From Lateolabrax maculatus (taxonomy: Eukaryota; Chordata; Actinopteri; Acropomatiformes; Lateolabracidae), in assembly GCA_031216445.1 (NCBI GenBank), contig CM062209.1:22592001-22656000 (forward strand): DNA of 64,000 bases. The letters run 5' to 3'. Below are positions 1 through 13,847 of this stretch, in pieces. Every line of letters starts with the position of its first letter. Position 1 is the stretch's first letter. The notes under the pieces are model-generated. The model saw only the letters and a list, made by a program, of their open reading frames with translations, did not search any database and had not been told where the DNA came from. Made by a program: the position numbers and the translations under genes.

Positions 1-162
1 GTTTAACAGAAGTTGTAAGGTCTAAGAGTTAAGTTTAAGGTCACAGAGTTCAGTATAACTCTGATGGGACATTTCTACAGCTAAAATCATTTTATAAGGT
101 TCTGAAAATGAATCACCAAAATGATGTTATGAATGCAACACTATTCTGTAATATTTGTATTT

Positions 163-233
163 ATTATACTATTATACTATATACTAGTATAGTAGTATAC
201 TATACTGCTTAGTATATAGTAGTATACTATACT
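163..233. repeat. AT-rich palindromic stretch
   Basis: Tandem and inverted copies of agtatactatact and tatactagtata; able to form a cruciform. Nothing coding. Confidence 0.6.
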
Positions 234-518
234 ACTTCACACAACTAGGAAAGTTACCATGGCTTCTGCCCTGTAGGCCGACATTGTAGTTATTTACGTG
301 GTTGCTGCGGCTGCCGTTGCTGCTGTGGTTCTGTTGGCAGTTGTCACTAAAAATTGATTTTCTAAAGTTTCTTCATTTCCCTCCATTTCAAGTAATTTTC
401 TGTACCGCTGCTAATGAAATGTGACACCGTGCGTCATCTAACGTTGCTGTTCAGCCGTTTTCTGTTTTCTGTTTAACGGCTACATGTGAGTGAGAAAACA
501 GCTTAAGATGGAGTCACA

Positions 519-609
519 GACCGTTAAAATTAGTTATTGGTTCAATCAACTCATCGAAAAAAGAATTGTTAGATTAATCGTTAAAAGAAGCATCGTTAGA
601 TGCAGCCCT
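519..609. mobile_element. Fragment of a GGGCTGCA-type MITE (right end)
   Basis: Ends attaatcg...catcgttagatgcagccct, the right end of the same kind of element as 30482-30644 (reverse complement begins agggctgcatc). The left boundary is uncertain. Confidence 0.5.
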
Positions 610-1096
610 GCTTTGTAATATGTTGCCCGTCCTTCCCTCAGGAATCGTTTGTATCAGTGCCGGGTTTAGGGGAAGTGAAAGAGAAAGGACAGCTTTAATG
701 CAATGGTCTGTCACACACACACACACACACACATATGCACAAACTAACATCTCTGGTAGAAACAGTGTTGGCCTGTGTCCACGCCTGCTTTGGCCAGGTT
801 TAGTGAGCCTCTAATCTGTGAATTGCAAACACAAAAACTCCTCATCGACGATCCAGTCACGCCAACAGACGCCAGCAGAGACTGTTGTTGTCGTTATGTT
901 GGGGCTGCGTAATTGGCTAAAGCCTTGTCCCATCAGTATGTAGAGAGGTTTGTGTGTGCTCATGTATATGTGTGGTGTGTGTTTGGGTTTGTGTAATTGT
1001 GACTGTGTTTATGAATATGCATACAATATGTGTCAGATGTGAGACAACACAGAGACTGAACTTAATTGTTTTCTTCCCCTGCATTTTCTCAATGTG

Positions 1097-1145
1097 CTGT
1101 GTGTGCGTGTGTGTTTGCGTGTGTGTGTGTGTGTGTGTGTGTGTG
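1097..1145. repeat. GT microsatellite
   Basis: Imperfect (GT)n with GC interruptions. Confidence 0.9.
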
Positions 1146-1184
1146 CTCTTGAACTATTTTGGTGAGAACCAGTTTGAGTTTTAG

Positions 1185-1382
1185 ACCATCGGAGTGAGGA
1201 CATTTTTGGAAAGTGAGGACATTCTGGCCGGTCCTCACTTTCTGAGACCCCTTCAACATGCTGTTTGAGGGTTAAGTAAGACTTGGTTTTAAGGTTCAGG
1301 TTAGAATTAAGTTTAGGTTAAGGTTAGGGTAAGGGGCTGGGGAATGCATTATGTCATTGAATGTCCTCACAAGTATAACTGT

Positions 1383-1424
<42 letters not shown>
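1185..1424. repeat. Interspersed repeat with ggttagggt-like core, flanked by GT microsatellites
   Basis: The block reads gtgaggacattttggaaag..., ggtcctcactttctgagacc, then gttaggttaaggttagggtaagg and tgtcctcacaagtataact. It is bounded by (GT)n at 1097-1145 and 1389-1424. I recall this as a frequent teleost repeat; class unknown to me. Confidence 0.6.
1389..1424. repeat. (GT)18 microsatellite
   Basis: Uninterrupted GT run. Confidence 0.95.
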
Positions 1425-1425
<1 letters not shown>

Positions 1426-3626
1426 GCACTACTCTTGGCACAGGCCTGTCCTGGCTGTGAAGGTTCAGTGGGAAACACATTCCAGTCTTGCAGTGTTTTT
1501 TTCCTTAACCAACAGAGATGACGAGCACTTGTTCCTAACTGACTGACTGGACGTTTAATGTTCGAGGAGTACATCTGATGCTCTTGTAGAAACCGGATTT
1601 AGTCCGAGCAGAATTTAGAAAAGTCTAAAAAAGAGGTGAGAAAAGGTGAGAATGGTTGACTTACTTAAAGATTTGATTTGAAAGATTTTGACTGTATTTG
1701 TTGATATTTGCTATTTGGGCAAAATGACATGAAAGAATGTCATTTTTATGTATTTTACTGTAAGGAATGGAATTATACACATGTCCACTGGAAATGATTT
1801 GCCTTTGCCGATCCCTGGTCACTGTAGTAGAGGAGATGTTTGTATGATGTGTCGCTTTTTGCTTCACTGGACTAGAACAATGCTTTCTACAGACTTCCAG
1901 CTGCCATCCTCCAGTCATTACAATCCTTTAACGCAATCACTGAACTCTTTGTTGTATTATTTAACTGCTGCCTCCCCTGATGCAGCAGTCCATCGTGCCA
2001 GGAAGAAGAGCATGCGACTGCAGCTCTGGAAATATGCGTATTGGTCTCCTCAGCTACAGCCTGAAGCTCACTACCACAGACCTTACTCTCTTTGGTGCCC
2101 ATCATTGCTTTCCAGGAAATGGACCATCTGACTTTTTCACCAATTCTGATACCTAGTACCAAGTACTGATCCACTCCAGGTGCTGTCTCTCTTTGTGTAA
2201 TTAAAGCACGATATGACAATGAGTTGTTGTTTGTCAACAAGAGGAGAGTTTCCAATACTTGTTTGTACTGATAACTTTAATATGATTTAGTTGTATTAAA
2301 TAATTCTGGACTAATGGTGCAAATCAATGAGCCACTCTGCTTTATGGCCGTCCTAGATTGTGCACCTTCATTTGTGTCATTCACAGGATTTATACCGAAA
2401 ACATTCAAATCTGGATCTTTTGTCTCTGGTCGTTCTCCCAGACGAATCTGTAGAAAATATGTCATTTTTGCAATGTAAGTGAACCCTCTTTACATTTTTA
2501 GTCTCAGCAGCAGAATTGTGAACAAAACCCATAATGCTTTGCTTTTTAGACGTCCCATTCATCGTAACAGCTTGAGTGAAAGCATTTAGGAATTTATATT
2601 GGTTTGAAAATGTAGTGGATTTCATTTTTGGGAGTAAACAGGAGGTAAAGGTCTATTTTTTATTGATTCCATTCTAACCTTCACTTCCTGGTTACACTTG
2701 AACTGATTTTTTTCAATGGCAACTCCACTTCATGTCAGATTCTTCATTTCGTCTCTTTTTTTCATTCCCCTGATGCCACTCTTATCTCTCCCTTGCCCCC
2801 CCACACTCCGTGCTGCTGTCAGTTCCTATGAGCAGACAGGCCCGTGTTGTGTTTGGGCCACACAGGGCAGGCTGAAGCCGCAGCCGCCTGACTCACAAGC
2901 TCTCGGCTGTTGAGAGACAGAATGTCACTGCGCATTGGGATGCCTTCGCGTTACACGAGCGCACGCACAAACACACGCGCAGCCAGCATGCAGTGGGGAA
3001 GCACGAGCACACACAGATAGTACACGCACAGAGCGGGCCAAGCAAATCCCAAACACACACACACACACACACATACATGCACAGTCACACTGGGCTGGAG
3101 CTAATTTTAGCCCGGCCACTCATATGCACACACATACGCAACAGGAAATGCCCATGATGGCTGTGAATGAATGTGTGGCGTATTGTGGCATGTTGTGATT
3201 GGCCGCTGCTGTCGGACGGTGATGGATTCACGGCGTCGCCTCTGTTGGGTGGAGGATGGAGGGACGTGGTGGCGCCTCCTCCTCTGGTTCAGGTTCTTGT
3301 TCAGGCCGGAGCAGCGGCAGGGCCAGGCATACCTGAACTGGGGCAACTCGGGTCGGCGCGTTGGTGCGGTAAAACCCTCCTCATCACCTCAGAGCAGAAA
3401 CAAGAGCCCTGGAGCGTCCTTCTTGGTGGCAGACCGTGACCATTTGTGGGTCAAGTGAGCAGTGATCAAATATGGGATTGGAATATACCCACAGGTGATG
3501 ATTTGAGCTCAGAAGTGGTGATTTTTCATCTCACCTTACAGGCACACGGACGTGTTCCTTGACTGACCTTGGGCTCGCTCACTGATACAACACACATGAA
3601 CTGTGTGTCTGTGACAGGAACATTTT

Positions 3627-3656
3627 ACAGATTTGTTCCTCCTCGAACAAATCTGT
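3627..3656. repeat. Perfect 12-bp hairpin
   Basis: ACAGATTTGTTC (3627-3638), 6-nt loop, GAACAAATCTGT (3645-3656), followed on the + strand by a T-rich run. Confidence 0.75.
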
Positions 3657-4881
3657 CTTTTTTTCTTCTGTTTTCTGAGCGTTAAGCTTTGCCAGAATTA
3701 TAGTTTCAAAACATCAACACTGATATGAAGGTAAAAACTGGGTGTGCTGTTGGTCGCAACAACAAAATCAGGTCCTGATTCCAGCTCGTGAGTTCTTGAG
3801 ACTTTGGTTCACGCATTTTGCATCTGCTGCGATTGTAAACAGAACAAAACCATCGAGGCAAACTCATTTTTCTGTTTCGGACCAAAGAGCTGGTTTGGCC
3901 TGATTGTACTGTCCCAGATAGTCTTGACTTACACATTTGATACATCCAACTGTCCATGACTTGACATGTTGTGGCCCTAGTTCTTTGGATTATTAACTAG
4001 AATATACATTGTTTTCATCAACATCAGCATGAATTATATTGACCAAAATCTTAAAATCCGGTCAGGAACAACAGCAAATACAATGTTTTTTTAAATGGAA
4101 AACAGACAAAAGCTGTGTGTATTGTGGTACATTAGCTTTTCATTTCTTTGTCTCTTCTTTCCTTTGGGGTGTTTATCCATGAATGGCGTTTAGAGGGTTG
4201 TGTCTGACATTTCATTGAAAATCGCTAACAGGCGAAAGCAGTTCTTGGAAAAGCTGAAACATCACAAAAAATGAGATGTGACTTGTGCTCCTTTTCCTTT
4301 TGTTTATCTTTTGATTTGATTAGTTTTATTTGAATTCATTGCAGTGCCACTACTTTTTAGTTATACCTCTGCCACCTTATTATATCTTAAATTCAGTCGT
4401 CCGTTGACTCATCGCTGACCGAGGCCCATGTCTGTCCCCCAGAAAGGCTCTTTACCAAATAGGTCCAACATAAACAAAAGGGTCAAGTGCAGTAGTTGCA
4501 GAAAAATGGACCAAAAAAAAGGCCATAAATCAACACAAACAACAAATAGCAGAAGGCTGATGGGCCGGCCAACATTAACAAAAGGAAGGGAAGCCACCCA
4601 ACCAACCCACAAGGGGTCAAAGGATCTGGGTTCTTCCCTCTAACATACCAACATCAGACGTAAACCTGACAGAAATAACGCCATGGAAACAAGACTACTG
4701 GACCCATGGCAACAAAAGCAGATATCTAAATCAAGTCGATCACAAAACACAAACTGCTGCTGGGAGGGCTGGGAGGTCCGTGCCCCCTCTTTATTAGTTT
4801 TCCTGCAATCAGACCGGACCAGATACACCTGAGGGAAGAACACAAGACATCACCAGAGTGAAAATCATATGCACATCATAG

Positions 4882-4895
4882 CCAGCAGGGGGAGC
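4882..4895 (+). promoter_or_regulatory. CTCF-like motif
   Basis: CCAGCAGGGGGAGC matches the vertebrate CTCF core (CCASYAGRKGGCRS) with one mismatch. Motif only. Confidence 0.35.
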
Positions 4896-5056
4896 GTGTA
4901 CCAGCTTGTCACCTTGAATTGATTTATTTGCTTATTTTTCTGTTTGTTTGGACGAGTCCCTCAGGAGATCTTCCTCTTTCACCTGCAGTTCATTTTTCAT
5001 ACATGTTCTCCTTTCAGTGTTTCACTGTGTTTTTTTTTTTTTTCTTCTCTCTGCAG

Positions 5057-5133
5057 CAATCCATGAGTTCCCCAGGGATTACTTCACCAACCAGGAGCGC
5101 GTTGACGGAGCAGTGGGCCTGCACGTCCTCTGT
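5057..5133 (+). CDS. slc24a3: slc24a3 exon 1 of 15 in window (extracellular loop before TM1)
   Basis: Encodes AIHEFPRDYFTNQERVDG followed by AVGLHVLC, the conserved segment just before the first core membrane helix of NCKX proteins. The acceptor is a long T run followed by ctctctgcag, and the donor is gtgagt. It starts in phase needing one base from the previous exon (G|CA) and ends on a complete codon (TGT). Confidence 0.93.
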
Positions 5134-6954
5134 GTGAGTGTCACCTGCACATACAGCACACACCCAGTAAAGGCTGCCAGCGCTTGATACAGTCACTGCA
5201 TTCCCAAAGTAGCTCTTTCTTTGTCCATTGTGTCAGTTTAAACCAAGTATACAACACTGTTAGAATGCCACATGGTAATATAATACTGCTGATATTTTCT
5301 ACCAGGCCTTCATCAGCACTGACATGTATTTTTAAGGCTTTATGCAGCAGCAAATCAGTGTGCAGGTTGCTTTAATTTAATAATGCAAAGATCGTATGTA
5401 CTTGGCACAGATACAACACACACATATGATTTATCTATAGATGAATCCGAAGACAAGCCTTCATTACTGCAGTGGCACATCACTTGTAAACCTGTATAAC
5501 ACTGTCATGTATGGAAAGGATTTAAATTTTTAAATGCTTTTGCCTTTTTCTGTCAATTAGAACGTGTTAAATGCCTAAAATATCAAATGACATCATCAAA
5601 TGACATTAAAAATATAGGTTAACGTTTTCAATGAAATTTTCAGTGAGTTGTAACTGTTCTTTTTTATGTTGTTATCAACTGCTCCAGATCGCATTCAAAG
5701 GACTGCAAAAAAACGCAGAAGAGCGATCAGTCTAGACGGGGCTGATAGTTAGCCGCCACACGCATGTTTCTCTTGTTAGCTTGGTGCTATGTTACCTGGC
5801 CGAATGACATGTATCAATATATCATGTTTCAGACTCAATTTATCTGTTGGATCTCTGCTTCCACTGTCAGCCTCAATGTGCTCAGTTATTCTCTGCTACC
5901 GCAGTGATAGGACGGGCGCCGGAGAGCACAACACATGAATCTGCCGCCAGATTCGTCTGCACATGCAGGATCCTGCCTTTGGTTTCATTCATTTAACCTT
6001 CACCCTCAGCCTGGCCTAATCACAACCTACAGCCCGTGTACAATTTCAATTCTGAACTACTGTAAATTCCCAAGTAACATCAACAAATAAAGGCTAGGTT
6101 GTAAATAAAGGCCAGTAGAACACATGAAGCAGGGGTGGAATTACCTGTACTCTAGTAGCTGACTTGGTGAATCAGCATAATGTGGAATGAATAACACAAC
6201 ACTCATTTTGTTAACATAACTACCGAGTCAAAAGATGATAAAATATATAATTTAAAACTGGGGAAATTCGAAATAAAGCCCTGGATGTAATATAAGCCTG
6301 GGGGAACAATGAGACAAATGTGAGTTACAGTATAGCCCTGTACCAACTATCACACACACACACACACACACCACGCACACATACCGGCTGCCAGTGTGGT
6401 GTAATGCGGAAGTGTTTGGCAGATGTTGAGCGCAGGCTTATGTGTGACGTGAGGACACGCTGACTGACTGTCTAAAGATTCAGACACCCAAAGTGCTCCA
6501 CATGTCAAACAGAGGTTACGTCACTGCCCGTTATTACATTCATGTTTGTGGAAGCCCGGTCCCTTCACCTGGAAATTCTATACTTATGTCAACATATACA
6601 TAGTAACCCAAAAAACATTATCTGTAGCAAATCCTGAAGCTGTTTCTGTCGTCTGTCTCAAGTACGTTTACTTTAAGGTTTATATTGACATTATTCACAT
6701 TACTCTGGATGATCCACACAACAAGCTGTTCATAGTTGTCATAGGGACTCTTCCTTTGGGTTAAAAGAAATATGTCATTAGGGTGTACTAACCCTTTAAC
6801 AGGTATCAAACCTTTTCTTTAAATCGGATAACGTGACCACACTGCCGCCTTCTACTGCCGAGCAATGGCCATGTATAGCAGTCACAAACTAAGTTAGCTT
6901 AGCATCAGCTAAGGGAATGGTGATGTGGGACTTTGAGCTCCCAATTTGACTTGC

Positions 6955-7007
<53 letters not shown>

Positions 7008-8600
7008 TGGCCCCTGCAGGCGGTCTACATGTTCTATGCCCTGGCCTTGGTGTGTGACGACTACTTCGTTCCCTCACTAGAGAAGCTATGTGAGGTAAGA
7101 AAACACTGCAGGTTATTACTGCCCTTACATCACCACACAAGAACTCTCTAAGTAATGCTTTGTGACGTACTTCTGTTAAGAATAGTGCTTTCTTTCTTCC
7201 TTCCTTGCTTCCTTCCTTCCTTCCTTCCTTCCTTTCTTCCTCTCACCTTCTCTTAACCAGCGTCTCCATCTGAGTGAGGATGTTGCAGGAGCGACCTTCA
7301 TGGCAGCAGGCAGTTCAGCTCCTGAGCTGTTCACCTCCGTCATTGGTGAGAAACATACAAGCACACACACACGTTTTTTCTATGCATGTATTCACACATA
7401 TTTTAAGTTAAAAGCCACACAAGGCTGAACTAATAGACTTTTATCTGCCCGTATTTAACTTTAGTTACATGGTTAAAAACGAGACCATGCAAAACAAAAC
7501 CCTTGCCTGTATCTTACATGGCAATAAGAAAGAGTGAAAACTGAACCCTTCAGATAAGACGATCCAACTGAAGGACAGGTGAAGGCATTTTTTTCTATCC
7601 TCTGTCCACTGTACTGTATAAAGATAACTATAACAGGGATAATATAGCAACCACATAACCAAAGCTGTGGAGCAGCAACAATCACACCACAGAGCCATCT
7701 CAACATCCCCAAAAACACCAAAACCAAACATTTATCCCCAGAATGTGCCCAGATTGCTTGCCATGTGTGGTGATCATTGTTTGTGTCTCTGCTGTGCAGG
7801 AGTGTTCATCACCAAAGGTGACGTCGGGGTCGGCACCATCGTGGGCTCCGCCGTCTTCAACATCCTCTGCATCATTGGAGTGTGTGGGATATTCGCCGTG
7901 CAGGTACAGCACAAAACACACGCACACACCTAACAGTGACGTTTTTTGCGTATGTCTCGCTCTCCCTTGTGAACCATTTTTTCCATCCAACATTCATGCA
8001 AGCATTTTAAACACTGCATTATTAAATATGCATCTCTGAAAACAAGGAAAGTAAAAGGACCAGCCAAACCATGACAGCCACCTCGTACATACTTCTGATG
8101 TCAGAAAACATTCAAGACGTGTGCTGACCTATCTGTGCCACCCGTCTGCCTCTATGTATTCTTCAAAAAAAAATTAATTTCTGCCTCAAGCAAGCCTGAC
8201 GTTTCATTTTTTTCCAGTATGCCAAAGTTGATACATCACAGTTCACTTTAAAAACCTTGGATGGAAACTACACTCCCTCACCCCCCCACCCCCATCATAA
8301 CTGTGTTTATTTTGCAGCAATAGTGTTCTGAGTCAGAAAATGATATCTGTCCCGTTCACTGCTGTAATCCCACGAGGAAAAGAGAGACATACTTGAAAGA
8401 TTTTTTTTCCTATTTAGATTACATGTTACATAAGACCAAAACACACACACACACAGAGCTGGGTTTATCTTGTTAGTAGTGCACTTGTGGGACGTGTTAC
8501 TCAACAGGACAAAAAAATTTAGTTCAGTGTCGGCAAGTTTTAGCATCGTCTCACTCCTTCTCCCTGCCTGTCTGTCTGCCTGTCGGTCTGCCTGACTGTT

Positions 8601-8669
<69 letters not shown>

Positions 8670-10546
8670 GACCATCCGTCTCTCCCGCTGGCCTCTGCTC
8701 AGAGACTCAGTCTACTACACCCTGTCTATCTGTGCTCTGATAGTGGTAAGGCAGAGCTCGAAGCAACACAAACACACAACATATTAACATGGCATCTGCC
8801 TTGAAGTCTCGCGGGTGGAGAAATATTAACAGATTTATCATCACACTTAAACAACCAGTTGGACTGATGTGATTCACCACCTGTAACGGTGCCTTGATGT
8901 TTTAATATGTATATAAACAGCTGTATGAATGACACAACTGTGGTTTTCACCTCTCTGTCGTTTTCCTCTTCGATATTACAGTTCATATATGACGAAAAAG
9001 TGGTTTGGTAAGTCACATATTGTATTATTATATTATAATGTTGATCATTTCAGATTATTCGCAAATAGAAATGAAACATTCATTTTACAGCCTCAAATGT
9101 ACAAAAGAATTGACATGTTGAACTGATCCGAACCGTGTTTTCCAGGTGGGAAGCTCTCACATTGATTCTGATGTATTTCGTCTACATTTTGATCATGAAG
9201 TAAGTAATTAATCTTCTTAATCTGCTTAATCTGATGACACACAGTTATAACACCTTATGTCATTTCTTAAATAATTAAATGGGAGTCGGTGACTAAATGA
9301 GGATTAGTTGAGAACAGGGATCCCCCACCTGTTGATCGCCATGAACCTGTCAAAGCGTTCCAGGGTACTGTTCACCAGTCAGAAGCTCTCGTGTGTTAAC
9401 TCAGCGCTTATTTATAGTGATCACCTCCCTGATGCTCTTTTATTTCTACATAAAAGTTTTGTATGAACAAATCATATAGAGGTTTTTATTGTAGAGCAAC
9501 TACAGGAACTGCATATGTGTGTCATATTGGTGGTCAGGTTCATTATTTTTCAAAACCACATGTGTCAGATTAGATTATCCCCTTTACACCACAGGCAAAA
9601 TGTAAATATTATAAATTTTATTTTGGGTTTTGGAAACAATGTTTTGGCACTTTGTGAGTCAGTCTTGGAATAACCGTGACCTTCCTGCGTGTGAGTATTG
9701 AATTAGAATGCTGATGAGGACACTATGTCAGAGTCTTTCAGTTACCTGAAAATAATGCACGCCATGCAGCCAATTGGCAGGGAGTATTCTTCGTGGCCTG
9801 GGTATAAATAGTGGTGTTCAATGTTGATAGAAAAATTAAGTAATGAGAGAACGTTGTGGGTTTTATGTGGACTGCAGGTGATCTAGTAAGCAGCTCAAGA
9901 CATATAATGATAAATTTTGTGATAAGAAGTTTCAGTCACAGTTTCATGCAGTCACGGAGCAGTTTAGCATGCTCTGTACTGTACATAAATGTTTGATAAG
10001 AATTTGATTCAAACCTGATGTCTGTTCCAGGATGAACTCCCATGTTGTTCGTTTTCTGGAGAGGCGGAACAAGAACTCGTCCAGTTTGAGGAACGGAGCT
10101 GCCAATAACGCTGAACTAGACGATGGCTGTGACGCTACTGCTGTTCTACTGAAGAAAGGTACACACAGAAGAACTGGGCAGGATACACTCCTGTTCACCA
10201 ATAAAATAGTTTTAGTCCATCTGCCACCACAATTGTAAATACTGTTTATTATTGACAGATCCAGGTTAGCTGTTTCCCCCTGCTTCCAGACTTTATGCTA
10301 AGATAAGCGCCTCCCTGCTCCATCTCTATACTCAACACTCATGAAAGTGAAAAAAGTCTATTATCCAAAGTGTTGAACTATTCCTTTAAGCCTTACTGCT
10401 TGAGTTGTATTGTCAGATTTAATCTATCGTTGCTCCACTCTTCATCATCTAGGATTTGATTGCTAAACTACGTGTTCCAGCACAGATAATACAAGATAAG
10501 GAATACAGTAGATGGAAGTGCATGTGTAAATGGCTTGATTACATGC

Positions 10547-10595
<49 letters not shown>

Positions 10596-13500
10596 TCCTC
10601 CAGCAAACCACCGCAGGAAGCCATCGGTGCTGATGGTGGACGAGCTGCTGTCAGCGTACCCCCACCAGCTGTCCTTCTCCGAGGCCGGCCTGAGGATCAT
10701 GATCACCAGCCACTTCTCCCCCAGAACCCGGCTCACCATGGCCTCACGGATGCTCATCACCGAGGTAAGGCGCACTACAGCTGCACTTTTGATTGAAAAA
10801 AAGAGAGGAAAAAAAAAAAAGATTGCAGCCATTTCCAATTTGAAGCAGACTGCAGTGTGTTTTCCTCAGAGGGGAAAAGCGCTTCAGACAGCCTCTTTAA
10901 CAAGGTAATCTGGTGCCGCACGGAGGCCCAGGCCTACAAATCAGCTCCACCACTGAAGATTCTTAGGCAATGCATGTTTTTGTACATTTCTCAAGGACTA
11001 GTCAAGACGTGATGTAGAAATGACTGCATCTCATTTGGTATTTTACAAACACAGATCACATAAAGTCCTCAAATTAGACAGAGTGAAGCTTTTGCAGCAA
11101 ACCTCAGTCCTTCACTTCCTCGTAGGGCACCTCACATTAAATTGCATGTTTCTTCCTGGTACAGCATACACACAAATAGAGCACATGTGTTTGATTACGA
11201 TCCCATGCTGTGTTTTCGGAACCCTAAAAAGAATAAAGTATATTTTGGTTTTCATTTGTGACTGAATCGCTCAGAAAGCAGTGGTTTCTCTGTCTACAAA
11301 GACAAAATCCTTTGAAGATAGGCAATCAGATGTGTCTTTTTGTGTTTTCAGTGTGATTTGAACTGATAATAATAATAATTTTCTGTCAATAAAAGAAAGA
11401 AATGAAGACAGTTCCCAGTAAATATATCTGCATGTCACCTAAATCTCAATATCACATTTATGGATGAAGCTGCAGTATGAAAGAAATGTAATATTAAAGA
11501 AAAGATCAGGCTGTTTCCATCAGTATGTTTGTAAAACTGTGTGTGTGTGTGTGTGTGTGCGCTTGACACAGCGGCAGCGCCTGATCAGCACGCGGACACT
11601 TACCAATGGCGACTCCGACGTTCCGGCAAAGGGCGGAAGTAGGCGGGGCATAGAAAATGGGCTGTCCGGGGCTGAGAGGGGTATCGGCGCTCGCCCTGAT
11701 GACCGAGAGGTGGGCAACGAGACGGAGAACGAGGACAACGAGAACAACGAGAATGACGAGGAGGAAGAAGAGGAGGAGGGAGAGGGGCCCTTTGTGCCCT
11801 TCAAATGCCCAGGTACCGGCCGGAGACGGATCTGTGGGTCTGTGTGTTTTGCTCCCAAAGAAAGGGTGTTTCCCAAAAGTGTTGAACTATTCCTTTAATG
11901 TGGGAGCCTTGTAGTGAACATTCAGTATAGGTGTGTTTTCATAGACTGTCAGTAGTAGTAATTGTTTTTAGAACAGTAGCAGAATGATTTACAGGTTGTT
12001 GGATGTTGTCATGCACAGAATATGTATTTATTTTGAAAGTTTCCATCCAGCCAGCAGCCTCTCTGCTGTTGTGCTCCATCAGTGTTTGTCTTCTTACCCA
12101 CGCTAAAGGCTTTTCATAACTTCAAATAATGAAGAAAAAGGGCTAAACCCAAAAGCGTAATCACAAACAGTCGATGGAAGTATGAAGTGAGTTGATAAAT
12201 TTGCTGTTAGTTTTAATCTTGTTTAGATAAAGACACAAATCATGTGATTAAAACACAGCTGAACAAAAGCAGAGCCGCAGCTCTGTTTGCTATTTATCTT
12301 CCAGAGCTGTCTCTGCCCTGAGTCACTCTTATCAAATCCAATGTGTTTGGAGCAAATCCTGTCTTTATCAAAACAAGTTGAAACTTATCAGCTTTAGTCA
12401 TTTACTCCTTTTTATCTGTTGTTAAATTCCACCCTCATATGATTCATCCTACTCCTGCATCCCTGCCTTTTTGAAACACTGTATTTAACCCCTTTGTTTG
12501 TTCAAGTACACATTCAATTCAGATCACATGAACAATCAAGTGCTCTGTAGTCGGAAATGAATCTTATTTAAAAACATATTTTTCGGACAGCAGTATAATG
12601 GGTGGAGGACAGTGTGTACTTAGTTTTAGAGGACATGATGAAGCATCTCGGTGCTGACCCTGTGTCCTGCTGTGTGTTTGCAGCGGGCGTGTTCAACAAG
12701 CTGAAGTGGCTGCTGGCTTGGCCTCTGTGCCTGCTGCTCTACTTCACCGTCCCTAACTGCTCCACACCTCGCTGGGACAACTGCTTCATGCTGTCCTTCA
12801 CTGCCTCCACCCTGTGGATCGCCGCCTTCTCCTACGTCATGGTCTGGATGGTGAGAGGCGGGAGAAAAAAGAAGGGGGGGGGGGCAAAGTGACGGAGAAA
12901 ACCCTTTTTCTCAGCCATTCTGCCGTAGTATGTGATTCTGTTGTTTTTAAGTTGATTATATTTGTGTTAAATCTTTAATGTCAGTTAACACATGGAATTA
13001 ATAAAGCATCTTTCAGCCACATGAATGAGGATGACATGATTGAAAACTGGCTGAGAAAGGAAAGTAAACTGGAGCAGGGAGGAGGTACAATAGTGCAGAC
13101 ATGAAATAAGGGCAATTTAACAGCAAGCGCAGCATATGAAGATGGATGAGAGAGAGACTGCAAATACAGTCAATACCTGCTTTATTCTTTTCATCTGCAG
13201 CCCTGAGGAACGCTAAAAAAGATAAAAATGATGTCATATTAATAACAGATAACAGCAGCTGTAGCTGGAAAGCTAAGACCATGGCAGATACTGCAACAGG
13301 CTCCAGGTTGTTTTAGTAGGTTGTTTTTTATCACTATTATCACCCTTGTTTCCAGCAGCACCAGAAGTTTGCAGTGAAAAAGCTCTAGAAACCAAAAGGA
13401 GCTAAAACGGGCGGACACAAACACGGCTCCAAGGGAATGTTACTGTTGCTTCATAACTGCTGGGGGTGCAAACTGCCCACAGTTTGCTAACACGTTAGCC

Positions 13501-13816
13501 TGTATCAACTCATCAATGTGCTGGCTTTCTAAAGTTGACATGACTAACTAATGTTAGCAAACTACCTAATGTCCACACAGCAACAGACGCATGGCGTCAG
13601 TAGTATAAGCAAGCGAATGCTGGCTTCAAATGAGCTTTGATTGGTTTTTGTTGCCACTGGGGGGCAGTGGAACGAGCTGTAAGGACGCGTTGACATATTA
13701 TCACCTGATAAAGTGAATTTAAAGGTCCCCCGGAGTTCTATAAAGCATATTTTATATGAGTGGGCACACCAAAATGCAAGCAGCAATAGTCTGTCTCTGT
13801 TTCTGTCTGTCTGTCC

Positions 13817-13847
<31 letters not shown>

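Larger units (their letters stand above)
1..5056. other. slc24a3 intron (inferred), upstream of first visible exon
   Basis: No exon with NCKX homology was found here, so the N-terminal exon(s) lie upstream of the window. The region holds AT-rich palindromic sequence at 163-233, a MITE end near 519-609, CA/GT microsatellites, an interspersed repeat at 1185-1424, a CpG-dense patch at 3186-3400, a perfect hairpin at 3627-3656 and a CTCF-like motif at 4882-4895. Confidence 0.6.

Noticed and set aside
954..1184. Open frames made of Cys-Val or Thr-His repeats (also 6889-7140, 10456-10908, 13562-13990)
   Set aside because: They are translations of GT/CA or CTGT microsatellites and have no homology outside real exons.
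3107..3346. Arg-rich - strand frame over the CpG-dense patch
   Set aside because: Three overlapping frames on both strands are open because of GC bias; none resembles a known protein.
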